Assembly (NCBI RefSeq): GCF_042139015.1
Contig: NZ_JBHIKY010000008.1
Span: 124,001-188,000 of the forward strand
Direction of reading: 5' to 3'
DNA length: 64,000 nt
Origin: JBHIKY01 sp042139015
GTDB lineage: Bacteria > Bacillota > Bacilli > Bacillales > Marinococcaceae
Below the pieces are notes generated by a model. It was given only the letters and a program-made list of their open reading frames with translations, was not told the DNA's origin and did not search any database. Every line of letters starts with the position of its first letter. Positions within the stretch are counted from its first letter, which is position 1. Below are positions 18,206-25,223 of the stretch, piece after piece. The position numbers and the translations under genes are program-made.

Positions 18206-19030
18206 ATGGAAACTGTAGGAGTCATTGGAGCCGGAAATATGGGAAGTATGTTGATTGAGGTCATGCTTGAGCAAAAAGCCGTTTCAGAGGAAAAGATGCA
18301 TGTATTTAATCGCACTTACAGTAAAAGTCAGTCTCTAAAGGATAAATTTACCTCAATTCACACACATACCTCCGTAAAAGAAATTGTCCAAGAAGCCTCT
18401 ATGTTATTTTTGTGTATCAGACCTGGGGATTATGAAGGAATTCTTCCGGAGCTGAGAAAGCATTTAACGGGCAGCCATACTTTATTGACCATTACGAGTC
18501 CGGTTTCTGGAGAAGAACTTGATTCTCTTCCGTGCAGAAAAACAGGCAGAGTCGTTCCAACTATCCTTAACAAAACTGGGAACGGACCGTTTTTAGTAAC
18601 TTTCGGAAATAATTGGGGAAAAGAGGAAAAGCAATTCTTTATGCAGTGGCTTAACACTTTTGGTTCACCTGTGGAAATAGAAGAAGAATGTATCAGGGCA
18701 GCTAGTGATATAGTAAGCTGCGGTCCCGCATTCTTTAGTTTCCTGCTTGAACAGTTTATCCAGGCGGCTGTAAAAGAAACACAAATAAGCAAGGAAGAAG
18801 CAGAAATGATGACGGAGCAGATGATTATTTGTTTTGGGAACCTGCTTGATTCAGGTGTCTATAATCTACAGACGTTAAAAGAAAAAGTGAATGTTCCAGG
18901 AGGGATTACCGGGGCCGGACTGGGTGTCCTGAGAAAAAAAAGCGCCGGTATGTTTGAGGAAGTTTTTCAGACGACTCATTCAAAATTTAGAGAAGATAAA
19001 GGGAAAATGGAACCTTTGTTTAATAAATAA
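18206..19030 (+). CDS. comER: ComER, pyrroline-5-carboxylate reductase-like protein
   Basis: NAD(P)-binding protein of the ProC family encoded divergently from comEA; in B. subtilis comER is not needed for competence, and links to sporulation and biofilm have been reported. The 274-residue protein starts METVGVIGAGNMGSM, a Rossmann GxGxxG motif, and has the ProC-like C-terminal dimerisation part (FLLEQFIQAA, GGITGAGLGVL). AAGGGGGAGC precedes the chosen ATG at 18206; an upstream ATG at 18158 lacks a ribosome binding site. A bidirectional terminator follows. Confidence 0.9.
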   Translation: METVGVIGAGNMGSMLIEVMLEQKAVSEEKMHVFNRTYSKSQSLKDKFTSIHTHTSVKEIVQEASMLFLCIRPGDYEGILPELRKHLTGSHTLLTITSPVSGEELDSLPCRKTGRVVPTILNKTGNGPFLVTFGNNWGKEEKQFFMQWLNTFGSPVEIEEECIRAASDIVSCGPAFFSFLLEQFIQAAVKETQISKEEAEMMTEQMIICFGNLLDSGVYNLQTLKEKVNVPGGITGAGLGVLRKKSAGMFEEVFQTTHSKFREDKGKMEPLFNK

Positions 19031-19061
19031 ATTAGTTTTCTATCCGGTGGGCAGTTCGTGA

Positions 19062-19088
19062 AAAAAAGACGGGAGATCCGTCTTTTTT
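19062..19088. terminator. Bidirectional terminator between comER and yqeM
   Basis: AAAAAAGACGG-N5-CCGTCTTTTTT is a perfect 11-bp stem flanked by A and T runs and lies between convergent genes. Confidence 0.92.
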
Positions 19089-19100
19089 AGAATAGCTTGT

Positions 19101-19853
19101 TCATTGTTTTTTGTAAATCTTTTTTGCTATAAAAAAAAGTCGATCACTGTCCGGCGCTGGTTTATCAAATGAAAAGTCTGCAAAAGTATTTATCCTGTGC
19201 AGCCCAGCTTCCTCGAGCAATTTTATATATGTTTTTTCGGTAAACGTTTTTTGTATATGCACTTCATCATAACGGATATATTCATTGCCCTTCTGCTTAA
19301 GAAAAAGAGTAAGTTCATGCTCAACTTCTCCACGGCTGCTTCCTGCACTGCAGTTCCAGATATAAGAAATATCTTCTGCATTGTCTGCGTAAGAAAAATC
19401 AGAAAGTACTGTATCCAGGTAATGACAGGAGTGGGCATCAAAAATAAATAAGCCTCCGTCATTCAGATGCTCGCTGACAGCCTGAAACGTATGGAGGACA
19501 GATTTCTTATCTCTAAGATAATTCACAGCATCACACATAGATAGAATGACATCATATTTATGAGGCAGATGCAGCTTTCGCATATCCTGCTTTATCAGAA
19601 CCGGCTTATAATGAAAATTCTTCTGCTGAGCTACCGCAAGCATATCTTCCGAGAGATCAACTCCATCTATTTTATAGCCGCGTTTTGACAAATAATTTAT
19701 CAACGTTCCTGTTCCGCAGCCAAGATCGAGTATATTGCATGGCCGCATTTCTTGTTGGGTTAAAATTCCTTCTATAAAATCAGCCCAATCCAGATAAGGT
19801 GCATTCTCCATTAAAACGTCATAAACTTCTGCAAACCCTTTGTACGATTCCAT
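19101..19853 (-). CDS. yqeM: YqeM family class I SAM-dependent methyltransferase
   Basis: A 250-residue methyltransferase with SAM-binding motif I NILDLGCGTGTLINYL at about residue 40, motif II VDLSEDMLAVA, and IKQDMRKL downstream. The substrate is not known. It overlaps nothing and lies 10 bp after rsfS as the last gene of the yqeG-yqeM operon, as in B. subtilis, where it precedes comER. Class assignment is firm and the specific reaction cannot be read from sequence. Confidence 0.88.
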   Translation of the reverse strand: MESYKGFAEVYDVLMENAPYLDWADFIEGILTQQEMRPCNILDLGCGTGTLINYLSKRGYKIDGVDLSEDMLAVAQQKNFHYKPVLIKQDMRKLHLPHKYDVILSMCDAVNYLRDKKSVLHTFQAVSEHLNDGGLFIFDAHSCHYLDTVLSDFSYADNAEDISYIWNCSAGSSRGEVEHELTLFLKQKGNEYIRYDEVHIQKTFTEKTYIKLLEEAGLHRINTFADFSFDKPAPDSDRLFFIAKKIYKKQ

Positions 19854-19863
19854 TCAGCACCCC

Positions 19864-20217
19864 TTAGGAAAGCACCGATTGAAGTTCTATCTGTCGTGCG
19901 TCTCCCCATAATTTTTCTAAATTATAATAATGTCTTTCATCTTTATGAAATATATGAACAATAACATCACCGAGGTCAATCAATACCCACTTTGCTTCTT
20001 CAAAGCCCTCAAGCCGCTTAACATCAAAACCCTCAGCCTGAGCTTTTTTCTTGATTTCTTGAGCAATTGACTGTACCTGCTTACTTGAATTCCCGTGGCC
20101 TATCACAAAATAATCAGCAATCAGTGAAATTTCTTTCATGTCCAAAGCCACAATGTGTTCTGCTTTTTTCTCATCAGCTGCCTTCACGGCAAGCTCAAGT
20201 GTTTTTGCTGGTTCCAT
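19864..20217 (-). CDS. rsfS: Ribosomal silencing factor RsfS
   Basis: RsfS (formerly YqeL/YbeB) binds L14 and blocks joining of the ribosomal subunits in starvation. The 117-residue protein has the family core LDMKEISLIADYFVIGHGNS (residues 25-44), VKRLEGFEEAKWVLIDLGDV and HIFHKDERHYYNLEKLW. The ATG at 20217 overlaps the end of yqeK by 23 bp, so translational coupling is likely. Confidence 0.95.
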   Translation of the reverse strand: MEPAKTLELAVKAADEKKAEHIVALDMKEISLIADYFVIGHGNSSKQVQSIAQEIKKKAQAEGFDVKRLEGFEEAKWVLIDLGDVIVHIFHKDERHYYNLEKLWGDARQIELQSVLS

Positions 20218-20800
20218 CGCGTTTTTTCATCCTCTCTTTTCTTTCTGTTATTACAAGATCATTATATGCGTTCAATGTTTCTGGAAAAATTGGCTGATTT
20301 TTTTTCATCAAAAAGATAACTGTATTGCGCAGTGCTGAAATTATCGCTTTATCAATGCTTTCCAATGCTTCTTTTCTCACATCATCAACGCCGGGAAAGC
20401 GCCTGTTTGGTTCTATATAGTCAGCTAAAAATATGATTTTTTCAAGAGATGTCATTTCTGCTTTTCCAGTAGTATGCCAATATATAGCCGATAAGATTTC
20501 TTCGTCATTTATACCAGCTTCTTTCTTCACAAGGTACGCTCCTGCCGGGGCGTGCAACAGTTCCTCTCCATAATCTATAAAAGCTGGGTCCCATTTCTGA
20601 CTATGAATTATTTTTATCATTTCATCCTTTGGTCGAAATTTTGCGTAATCGTGAAATATCGCAGCCATTTCAGCCTTTGATGGATCTACTGCTGCTCTTT
20701 CTGCTAATTCTATTGCAGTATCTGTTACCCCGAGCGTATGAATGTAGCGATGTTCTGTCAATTGTTTCTTTACTATTGCCAGAGCATTATGTCTGTTCAT
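20195..20800 (-). CDS. yqeK: YqeK family HD-domain diadenosine polyphosphate hydrolase
   Basis: YqeK proteins are symmetrical Ap4A hydrolases of the HD superfamily. The 201-residue protein starts at ATG 20798-20800 (MNRHNALAIVKKQL); the open frame extends upstream but only in the shadow of nadD. Metal ligands are in YIHTLGVTDTA (first His, near residue 20), AAIFHDYAKF (HD pair) and LLHAPAGAYLV, then IYWHTTGKAEM. The start lies 14 bp inside the end of nadD and the stop overlaps rsfS, giving a tightly packed operon. Confidence 0.92.
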   Translation of the reverse strand: MNRHNALAIVKKQLTEHRYIHTLGVTDTAIELAERAAVDPSKAEMAAIFHDYAKFRPKDEMIKIIHSQKWDPAFIDYGEELLHAPAGAYLVKKEAGINDEEILSAIYWHTTGKAEMTSLEKIIFLADYIEPNRRFPGVDDVRKEALESIDKAIISALRNTVIFLMKKNQPIFPETLNAYNDLVITERKERMKKRDGTSKNT

Positions 20801-21368
20801 ACAACCCTCTCTCCTCGATATAATGTCGAACCGCATCCGGGACGAGATAACGGATATTTTGTTTGTTTGTAATCCGGCTGCGCAAATCAGTGGACGAAAT
20901 ATCAAGTAAAGGAGCATCTAAATGTAGTATACCCTCTGAGCCTTTAATTTGAGCAGCATAACCAGGACGTCCGCTGACAATAAAAGTAATTAAGGTTTTT
21001 AATTCTTCAATGTTTTCCCACGTATTCAGCTGCTCCGCCATATCAGCACCGATAATAAAAAAATATTCTTTTCCTGGATAACGCTCTCTCAGCTCCCGCA
21101 CCGTATCCACCGTATAGGACAATCCCCTGCGGTTTAATTCAATATCTGATATAAAAAAACGGGCATTGTCCTGAATCAGCAGCCTGGTCATTTCAAGACG
21201 GTCCACTCCGCTCACCAGCTGGGAGCGTACTTTGTGGGGGGGAGTGCTCACAGGTATAAACCAGACTTCATCCAAATTATGGACAGTCATTGCTTCTTGC
21301 GCAATTATGAGGTGCGCCTGATGAGGAGGATCAAATGTGCCGCCGAGTAATCCTATTCTTTCCTTCAT
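20787..21368 (-). CDS. nadD: Nicotinate-nucleotide adenylyltransferase NadD
   Basis: NadD makes deamido-NAD from nicotinate mononucleotide and ATP. The 193-residue protein starts MKERIGLLGGTFDPPHQAHL, containing the nucleotidyltransferase motif GGTFDPPHxxH, and ends with the ISSTDLRSRI motif and VRHYIEERGLY. The ATG at 21366-21368 is preceded by AAGGGG; upstream in-frame codons overlap yhbY. Same operon position as in B. subtilis (yqeJ). Confidence 0.97.
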   Translation of the reverse strand: MKERIGLLGGTFDPPHQAHLIIAQEAMTVHNLDEVWFIPVSTPPHKVRSQLVSGVDRLEMTRLLIQDNARFFISDIELNRRGLSYTVDTVRELRERYPGKEYFFIIGADMAEQLNTWENIEELKTLITFIVSGRPGYAAQIKGSEGILHLDAPLLDISSTDLRSRITNKQNIRYLVPDAVRHYIEERGLYEQT

Positions 21369-21381
21369 AAGAAGCCCCTTT

Positions 21382-21675
21382 TTATATTGGTAACTGAATA
21401 TTTTTGTTTTCCAATGATTCTTTATACAGAATAATGGTACTTCCGATAACTTGTACGACTTCAGAGTGGGAAGCTTCGGAAATTTTTCTTGCGGCTTCAT
21501 GTTTGTCTTCCGCACAATTCTGCAGTATTGATATCTTAATAAGCTCTCTTGCTTCAAGAGCATCCTCTGTCTGCTTAATCAAGTTATGATTGACCCCGGC
21601 TTTTCCTACCTGAAATATAGGTTTAATTGAATGGGCCTCGCTTCGTAAAAATCGTTTTTGTTTGCCGCTTAACAT
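21382..21675 (-). CDS. yhbY: YhbY family CRM-domain RNA-binding protein
   Basis: A 97-residue single CRM domain, associated with the 50S precursor in bacteria. It begins MLSGKQKRFLRSEAHSIKPI, followed by the conserved FQVGKAGV loop (a GxxG-like element), and has IKISILQNCAED and VQVIGSTIILYKES. Its start is directly adjacent to the aroE stop, with no gap, and nadD follows 13 bp later. Corresponds to B. subtilis YqeI. Confidence 0.95.
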   Translation of the reverse strand: MLSGKQKRFLRSEAHSIKPIFQVGKAGVNHNLIKQTEDALEARELIKISILQNCAEDKHEAARKISEASHSEVVQVIGSTIILYKESLENKNIQLPI

Positions 21676-22527
21676 TTATTCATCTCCTCCGAGTTGCTCT
21701 AAAACAATTCTAGTCATTCTGTTAATATCTGGTGTCAGGCCGGTCCAGATTTCAAATGCAACCGCTCCCTGCCCGACAAACATTCCGACACCATTTAATA
21801 TTTCAGCACCTGCTTGCTCAGCATCCTTCAGCCATTTCGTATAAAGAGGATTATAAATTAAGTCACTGCAGAGCACACCAGGCTTCAACTCAGCTGTAGT
21901 CCAAGGGGTGTCTGTGACGTTCGGGTGCATCCCAATGGATGTTGTGTTAATTATAATATCAAATGATGGTGTTTCTTTTTCTGCTTCTTTTTTTGGTAAT
22001 ACTTTCACCTTTTCCGGGGAAGCTAAACTTTCGGAAATTAACTCGGCCCTGCCGAGTGTGCGATTCGTTAAAATTACGTTTTCAGCTCCATGGTTTATCA
22101 GGGCAGATACCACTGCTCTTGCCGCTCCCCCGGCACCTATTACAAGAATTTTCTTGTGTGTCAAAACTGGACCAGCTTTAACAAGAAGTGACTGCAGATA
22201 TCCCGTTCCATCCGTATTTCTTCCGATTAAATGTCCATTATTTATTTCAACAGTATTTACAGCTCCTATAATTTCCGCTTCCTTATCGATATCATCCAAA
22301 TATTTCATCACTTCCACTTTATGGGGAACTGTCACATTAAAGCCTGAATAATTTAAAGCTTTCAAGCCTCTGACTGCTTCACCAAGATCCGCAGGATCCA
22401 CCTCGAACGCTTGATAGGAATAAGGAAGCTGAAGACGTTCAAATTGGTCGTTATGCATTAATGGGGACATAGAATGCCCTACAGGATATCCTATTAATCC
22501 ATAATATTTTTTTTTATAACTGTTCAT
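21676..22527 (-). CDS. aroE: Shikimate dehydrogenase (NADP+)
   Basis: Reduces 3-dehydroshikimate to shikimate in aromatic amino acid synthesis. The 283-residue protein has the substrate motif YPVGHSMSPLMHN (residues 14-26) with the SxS shikimate-binding pair, the catalytic Lys in NVTVPHKVEVM, the NADP-binding VIGAGGAARAVVSAL (~130) and NRT. The start overlaps the yqeH stop by one base, so the two are coupled. In B. subtilis this gene is called aroD, at the same place. Confidence 0.97.
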   Translation of the reverse strand: MNSYKKKYYGLIGYPVGHSMSPLMHNDQFERLQLPYSYQAFEVDPADLGEAVRGLKALNYSGFNVTVPHKVEVMKYLDDIDKEAEIIGAVNTVEINNGHLIGRNTDGTGYLQSLLVKAGPVLTHKKILVIGAGGAARAVVSALINHGAENVILTNRTLGRAELISESLASPEKVKVLPKKEAEKETPSFDIIINTTSIGMHPNVTDTPWTTAELKPGVLCSDLIYNPLYTKWLKDAEQAGAEILNGVGMFVGQGAVAFEIWTGLTPDINRMTRIVLEQLGGDE

Positions 22528-23633
22528 TAAATAATCCCTTCCCTTAATGAAACTCCCACTCCCTCAGGGGCATGGACACATATTTCAGCACCCTGGCTGA
22601 CGACAGTAATCCAACCGAGGCCGGAGATGATAATATCAGTCTTAGGCCGGCGGATATGAAATGTATATTTTTTCCATTCGGGCATCTCTTTTAAAGTATC
22701 TTCACCAGGGGGAAAAAGCATATCTCCTGCATGTGATTCAAAGAGAGAATCTGCATTTTCAAGCTTTGTCCGATGAATATTTACGTCGTTTGAAAAATAT
22801 GCAACAAATGAATTCTTATCTCCGCTTTCGAAATCAAAACGGGCAAGTGCCCCAATAAAAAGTGTCTGCTTCGCCTCGAGTTGAAAGTTAACTGGTTTTA
22901 TCTCTTTTTTAGGGGTAATTTGTTTTAATTCGGTTGTGTTAACAAAATGTGCCATTTGTTTGTGATTGATAATACCAGGGGTGTCATATAAACTTTTCCC
23001 ATCATCCAGTGGGAGATCGATCATATCAAGTGTCGTCCCTGGAAAATGGGAAGTGGTAATTAACTGCTCTTCATCTCCTCCGAACTCTTTTATTATTCGA
23101 TTGATGAAGGTAGATTTTCCTACGTTTGTACATCCAGTCACATATACATCTCTGCCACTTCGCATTTTATCCATTAATGCAGCAGCATCCTGTACATTTT
23201 TTCCTTTAGATGCGCTGATCAGCATTACTTCCGAAACCCGAAGCCCTTGATCCTTCGCAGACTTTTTTATCCATGAAATTACCTTGTTCTCGTTAACTGA
23301 TTTCGGAAGCAGATCAGATTTATTAGCTAAGAGCAAAATTTCATTATGAGCTGCAAACCGTTGAAATCCAGGAATCCAGCTTCCCTCAAAATCAAATATA
23401 TCTACTATCTTTACGATCAAGGCATGCCTGCTGCTGAGTTCATGAAGTTTTGCAATAAAATCACTATCATTTAAGTCCACTGCCTGCACTTCATTATAAT
23501 GCTTTAAACGAAAACAGCGCCTGCAGATTACTACCGCTTTATCCAGAGCTGAAGGCGGTGTATATCCGGCTGAGCCTGAATCTGTAGTTTGTATCTGCGC
23601 TCCGCAGCCTGCACAGATTAGCTTTTCGTCCAT
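22527..23633 (-). CDS. yqeH: YqeH, circularly permuted GTPase for 30S assembly
   Basis: YqeH is a circularly permuted GTPase needed for 30S subunit maturation. The 368-residue protein has an N-terminal treble-clef zinc finger (CAGCGAQIQ at residue 8 and CRRCFRLKHY at 37), then GTPase motifs in permuted order: NKSDLLP (G4) first, SASKGKN (G5), then TNVGKSTFINR (G1, near 170) and DTPGI (G3, near 217), and a C-terminal RNA-binding domain. It lies 1 bp after yqeG and overlaps aroE by one base. Confidence 0.97.
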   Translation of the reverse strand: MDEKLICAGCGAQIQTTDSGSAGYTPPSALDKAVVICRRCFRLKHYNEVQAVDLNDSDFIAKLHELSSRHALIVKIVDIFDFEGSWIPGFQRFAAHNEILLLANKSDLLPKSVNENKVISWIKKSAKDQGLRVSEVMLISASKGKNVQDAAALMDKMRSGRDVYVTGCTNVGKSTFINRIIKEFGGDEEQLITTSHFPGTTLDMIDLPLDDGKSLYDTPGIINHKQMAHFVNTTELKQITPKKEIKPVNFQLEAKQTLFIGALARFDFESGDKNSFVAYFSNDVNIHRTKLENADSLFESHAGDMLFPPGEDTLKEMPEWKKYTFHIRRPKTDIIISGLGWITVVSQGAEICVHAPEGVGVSLREGII

Positions 23634-23634
23634 G

Positions 23635-24150
23635 TTAATCCTCCCATTGAATCAATCCACGGTCTTTTAACCGCTTTAATACTCTTCGTTCCACCTTACG
23701 GTTGATTTTTGTAATAACTCCGTCTGATTGAGCTACCGGCACGACCAGCACCGTATAAAACCCTGCCCGGTTTCCACCAAAAACATCTGTTAGTACCTGA
23801 TCACCAATGACAACAACTTCATTCTTTTTCAGGTTCATTTTTTTACATGCTTTTCGAAAAGCATTCCCCATTGGTTTCTTTGCAGAATGAATAAATTGTA
23901 TACCTGTCGGTTCTGAGAAATGGCGAACTCTCGTCTTGCTGTTGTTTGATACAATAGTGACCTGAAACCCTTGCTCACGCACAAAGTGCATCCAATCTAA
24001 CAGTTCTGGGGTAGCTTCCGGGCGGTCCCACTCGACGAGTGTATTGTCTAAATCTGTAATAATGCCCTTAATGTTATTCTCATGCAGCTTTTCAATATCC
24101 AGCTCAAACACCGAAGGCAGATATTCGTTTGGAATAAATTGTTTTAACAA
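23635..24150 (-). CDS. yqeG: YqeG family HAD phosphatase
   Basis: HAD superfamily (subfamily IIIA) phosphatase, substrate not established; a phosphatidylglycerophosphatase role is known for some relatives. The chosen start is TTG at 24148-24150, reading (M)LKQFIPNEYLPS, which aligns with the Bacillus YqeG N-terminus and has AAAGGG upstream; a GTG four codons earlier is an alternative. Motif I is GIITDLDNTLVEW (nucleophile Asp), motif II VSNNS, motif III/IV KKPMGNAF and VVIGDQVLTDVFGG. About 171 residues. First gene of the yqeG-yqeM operon. Confidence 0.9.
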   Translation of the reverse strand: MLKQFIPNEYLPSVFELDIEKLHENNIKGIITDLDNTLVEWDRPEATPELLDWMHFVREQGFQVTIVSNNSKTRVRHFSEPTGIQFIHSAKKPMGNAFRKACKKMNLKKNEVVVIGDQVLTDVFGGNRAGFYTVLVVPVAQSDGVITKINRKVERRVLKRLKDRGLIQWED

Positions 24151-24174
24151 GAAATGACACACCCTTTATATATC

Positions 24175-24192
24175 ATTTGCTGTTCAGCAAAT
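24175..24192. repeat. 18-bp palindrome upstream of yqeG
   Basis: ATTTGCTG-TT-CAGCAAAT is a perfect 8-bp-arm inverted repeat just upstream of yqeG. It could be an operator for the yqeG operon, but an 8-bp palindrome is expected about once by chance in a window of this size. Confidence 0.3.
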
Positions 24193-24360
24193 AGGTCATT
24201 TGTAAAAATGAATATGCCTGCGGAACACTGGCATAATCTCACTATCACTAAATGGAAAGTATACCTTTGTTCTCTCTATTTTTCAAACTAATCCCCGTGT
24301 ACAGCCATAGAAAGTAGAAGCAGAACTAAAATAATTCGACATTATTTGAATTTACAAAAC

Positions 24361-24461
24361 TGTGGATAACTTTTCTCAACATATTACAGCCCGATAAATT
24401 AACGATTGCTTTCATTCTTTAACAGGTTATAAACAATTTATCCACGAGTGCTTGTGGATAA
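24361..24461. promoter_or_regulatory. DnaA-box cluster upstream of sda
   Basis: Two perfect DnaA boxes (TGTGGATAA at 24361-24369 and 24453-24461) and two one-mismatch boxes (TTATAAACA at 24427-24435, TTATCCACG at 24438-24446) lie within 101 bp, just upstream of the sda promoter. In B. subtilis DnaA activates sda to couple replication initiation to sporulation; the cluster fits that role. The remaining yqeG-sda intergenic sequence (24193-24360) shows nothing I recognise. Confidence 0.85.
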
Positions 24462-24463
24462 GA

Positions 24464-24498
24464 GAACGGTTGTTCTGCAATTTTTTTAATGCTAAACT
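24464..24498 (+). promoter_or_regulatory. sda promoter with overlapping LexA-like box
   Basis: TTGTTC (24470-24475) and TAAACT (24493-24498) are 17 bp apart. The palindrome AGAAC-GGTT-GTTCT (core 24464-24475) overlaps the -35 and matches the Bacillus LexA (Cheo) pattern GAACN4GTTC. A bound LexA would occlude the -35 box. The palindrome is seen; regulation by LexA is inference. Confidence 0.55.
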
Positions 24499-24623
24499 AA
24501 GATCATCAAATGAGTTGATTGTAAACAAAGAAATGAAAAGAATTGACATCCATACATTAACATGAAAAATCGTGAAAGAAAAAGGTTCAAGGGAGGTGCG
24601 CGGGCTGCTTTTTGCCCTGAATT

Positions 24624-24767
24624 ATGAGACAATTATCGGATGATCTGCTCATAGAGGCATATGAAAAAGCAATTCATTTAGAACTGAACAGTGATTTTAT
24701 AGCATTGATAGAAGAAGAACTAAACAGAAGATCTCTGAATAGAAAACGATCTGTAATACAAATGTGA
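24624..24767 (+). CDS. sda: Sda, sporulation checkpoint inhibitor of histidine kinases
   Basis: Sda binds the DHp domain of KinA/KinB and blocks sporulation when DNA replication is perturbed. The 47-residue protein MRQLSDDLLIEAYEKAIHLE... has the antiparallel helical-hairpin sequence of Sda, with the conserved LSDxLLIExY start and LNxDFIxLIExEL second helix. It is too short for routine ORF calling. An in-frame TGA two codons before the ATG fixes the start. The only strong ribosome binding site, GGGAGGTG (24591-24598), is 25 nt away, with a small GGGC/GCCC hairpin in between. Located after yqeG as in B. subtilis; ends at a strong terminator. Confidence 0.93.
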   Translation: MRQLSDDLLIEAYEKAIHLELNSDFIALIEEELNRRSLNRKRSVIQM

Positions 24768-24811
24768 CCAACTGCTTGTACAGTAAACATAATTAACATT
24801 AAATAAATAAC

Positions 24812-24850
24812 AGCCTTTCTGGAAGTGACTTATCCAGAAAGGCTTTTTAT
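24812..24850. terminator. Terminator of sda, shared with the convergent small gene
   Basis: AGCCTTTCTGGA-N9-TCCAGAAAGGCT is a perfect 12-bp stem followed by TTTTTATTTT on the plus strand. The stop of the convergent minus-strand ORF (24830) falls in the loop. Confidence 0.92.
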
Positions 24851-25030
24851 TTTCACATATTCACGTGGCTTGAATTCAATCTTTTCCGGCTCCTGCTCTG
24901 ATAAGGGACGCAGAGGCGAATACGAATAAAACTGCTCTGCCCGTTTATTTTTTACATACTCATTAGCCCACATACTGCAGCCAAAGAATACGTTAAATAT
25001 TATTACCGCTATAATTATTTTTCTGCTCAT
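24830..25030 (-). CDS. Small predicted membrane or lipoprotein, unknown function
   Basis: A 66-residue ORF starting MSRKIIIAVIIFNVFFGCSMW, with a hydrophobic N-terminal segment (residues 4-18) followed by a cysteine at 18 that could be a lipidated residue (poor lipobox) or just part of a signal anchor, then a charged tail (YVKNKRAEQFYSYSPLRP). AGGTGAGTG lies just before the ATG, supporting translation. Its C-terminal codons run into the sda terminator stem, so the two convergent genes share sequence. I do not recognise the family. Confidence 0.55.
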   Translation of the reverse strand: MSRKIIIAVIIFNVFFGCSMWANEYVKNKRAEQFYSYSPLRPLSEQEPEKIEFKPREYVKIKSLSG

Positions 25031-25223
25031 TCACTCACCTGCATTTTATTATTAGTATCAACTTCTTCACAAAATATATTCATTTTCTGTAAACGTTTTT
25101 CTACCTATTAAACAGTCATTGTAATTACTTGTCTCGTGAGGTTTTATCTGATGCAGAAGCGTATATTATAAGTTATAATGTTTAAAGTATTTGTACCCGT
25201 TAGAACACTGAAGGAGGTTCCAA

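Noticed and set aside
25088..25101. cre-like sequence TGTAAACGTTTTTC upstream of mrpA
   Set aside because: Only 12 of 14 positions fit the CcpA consensus, mismatches are at the conserved end, and no nearby promoter is clear.
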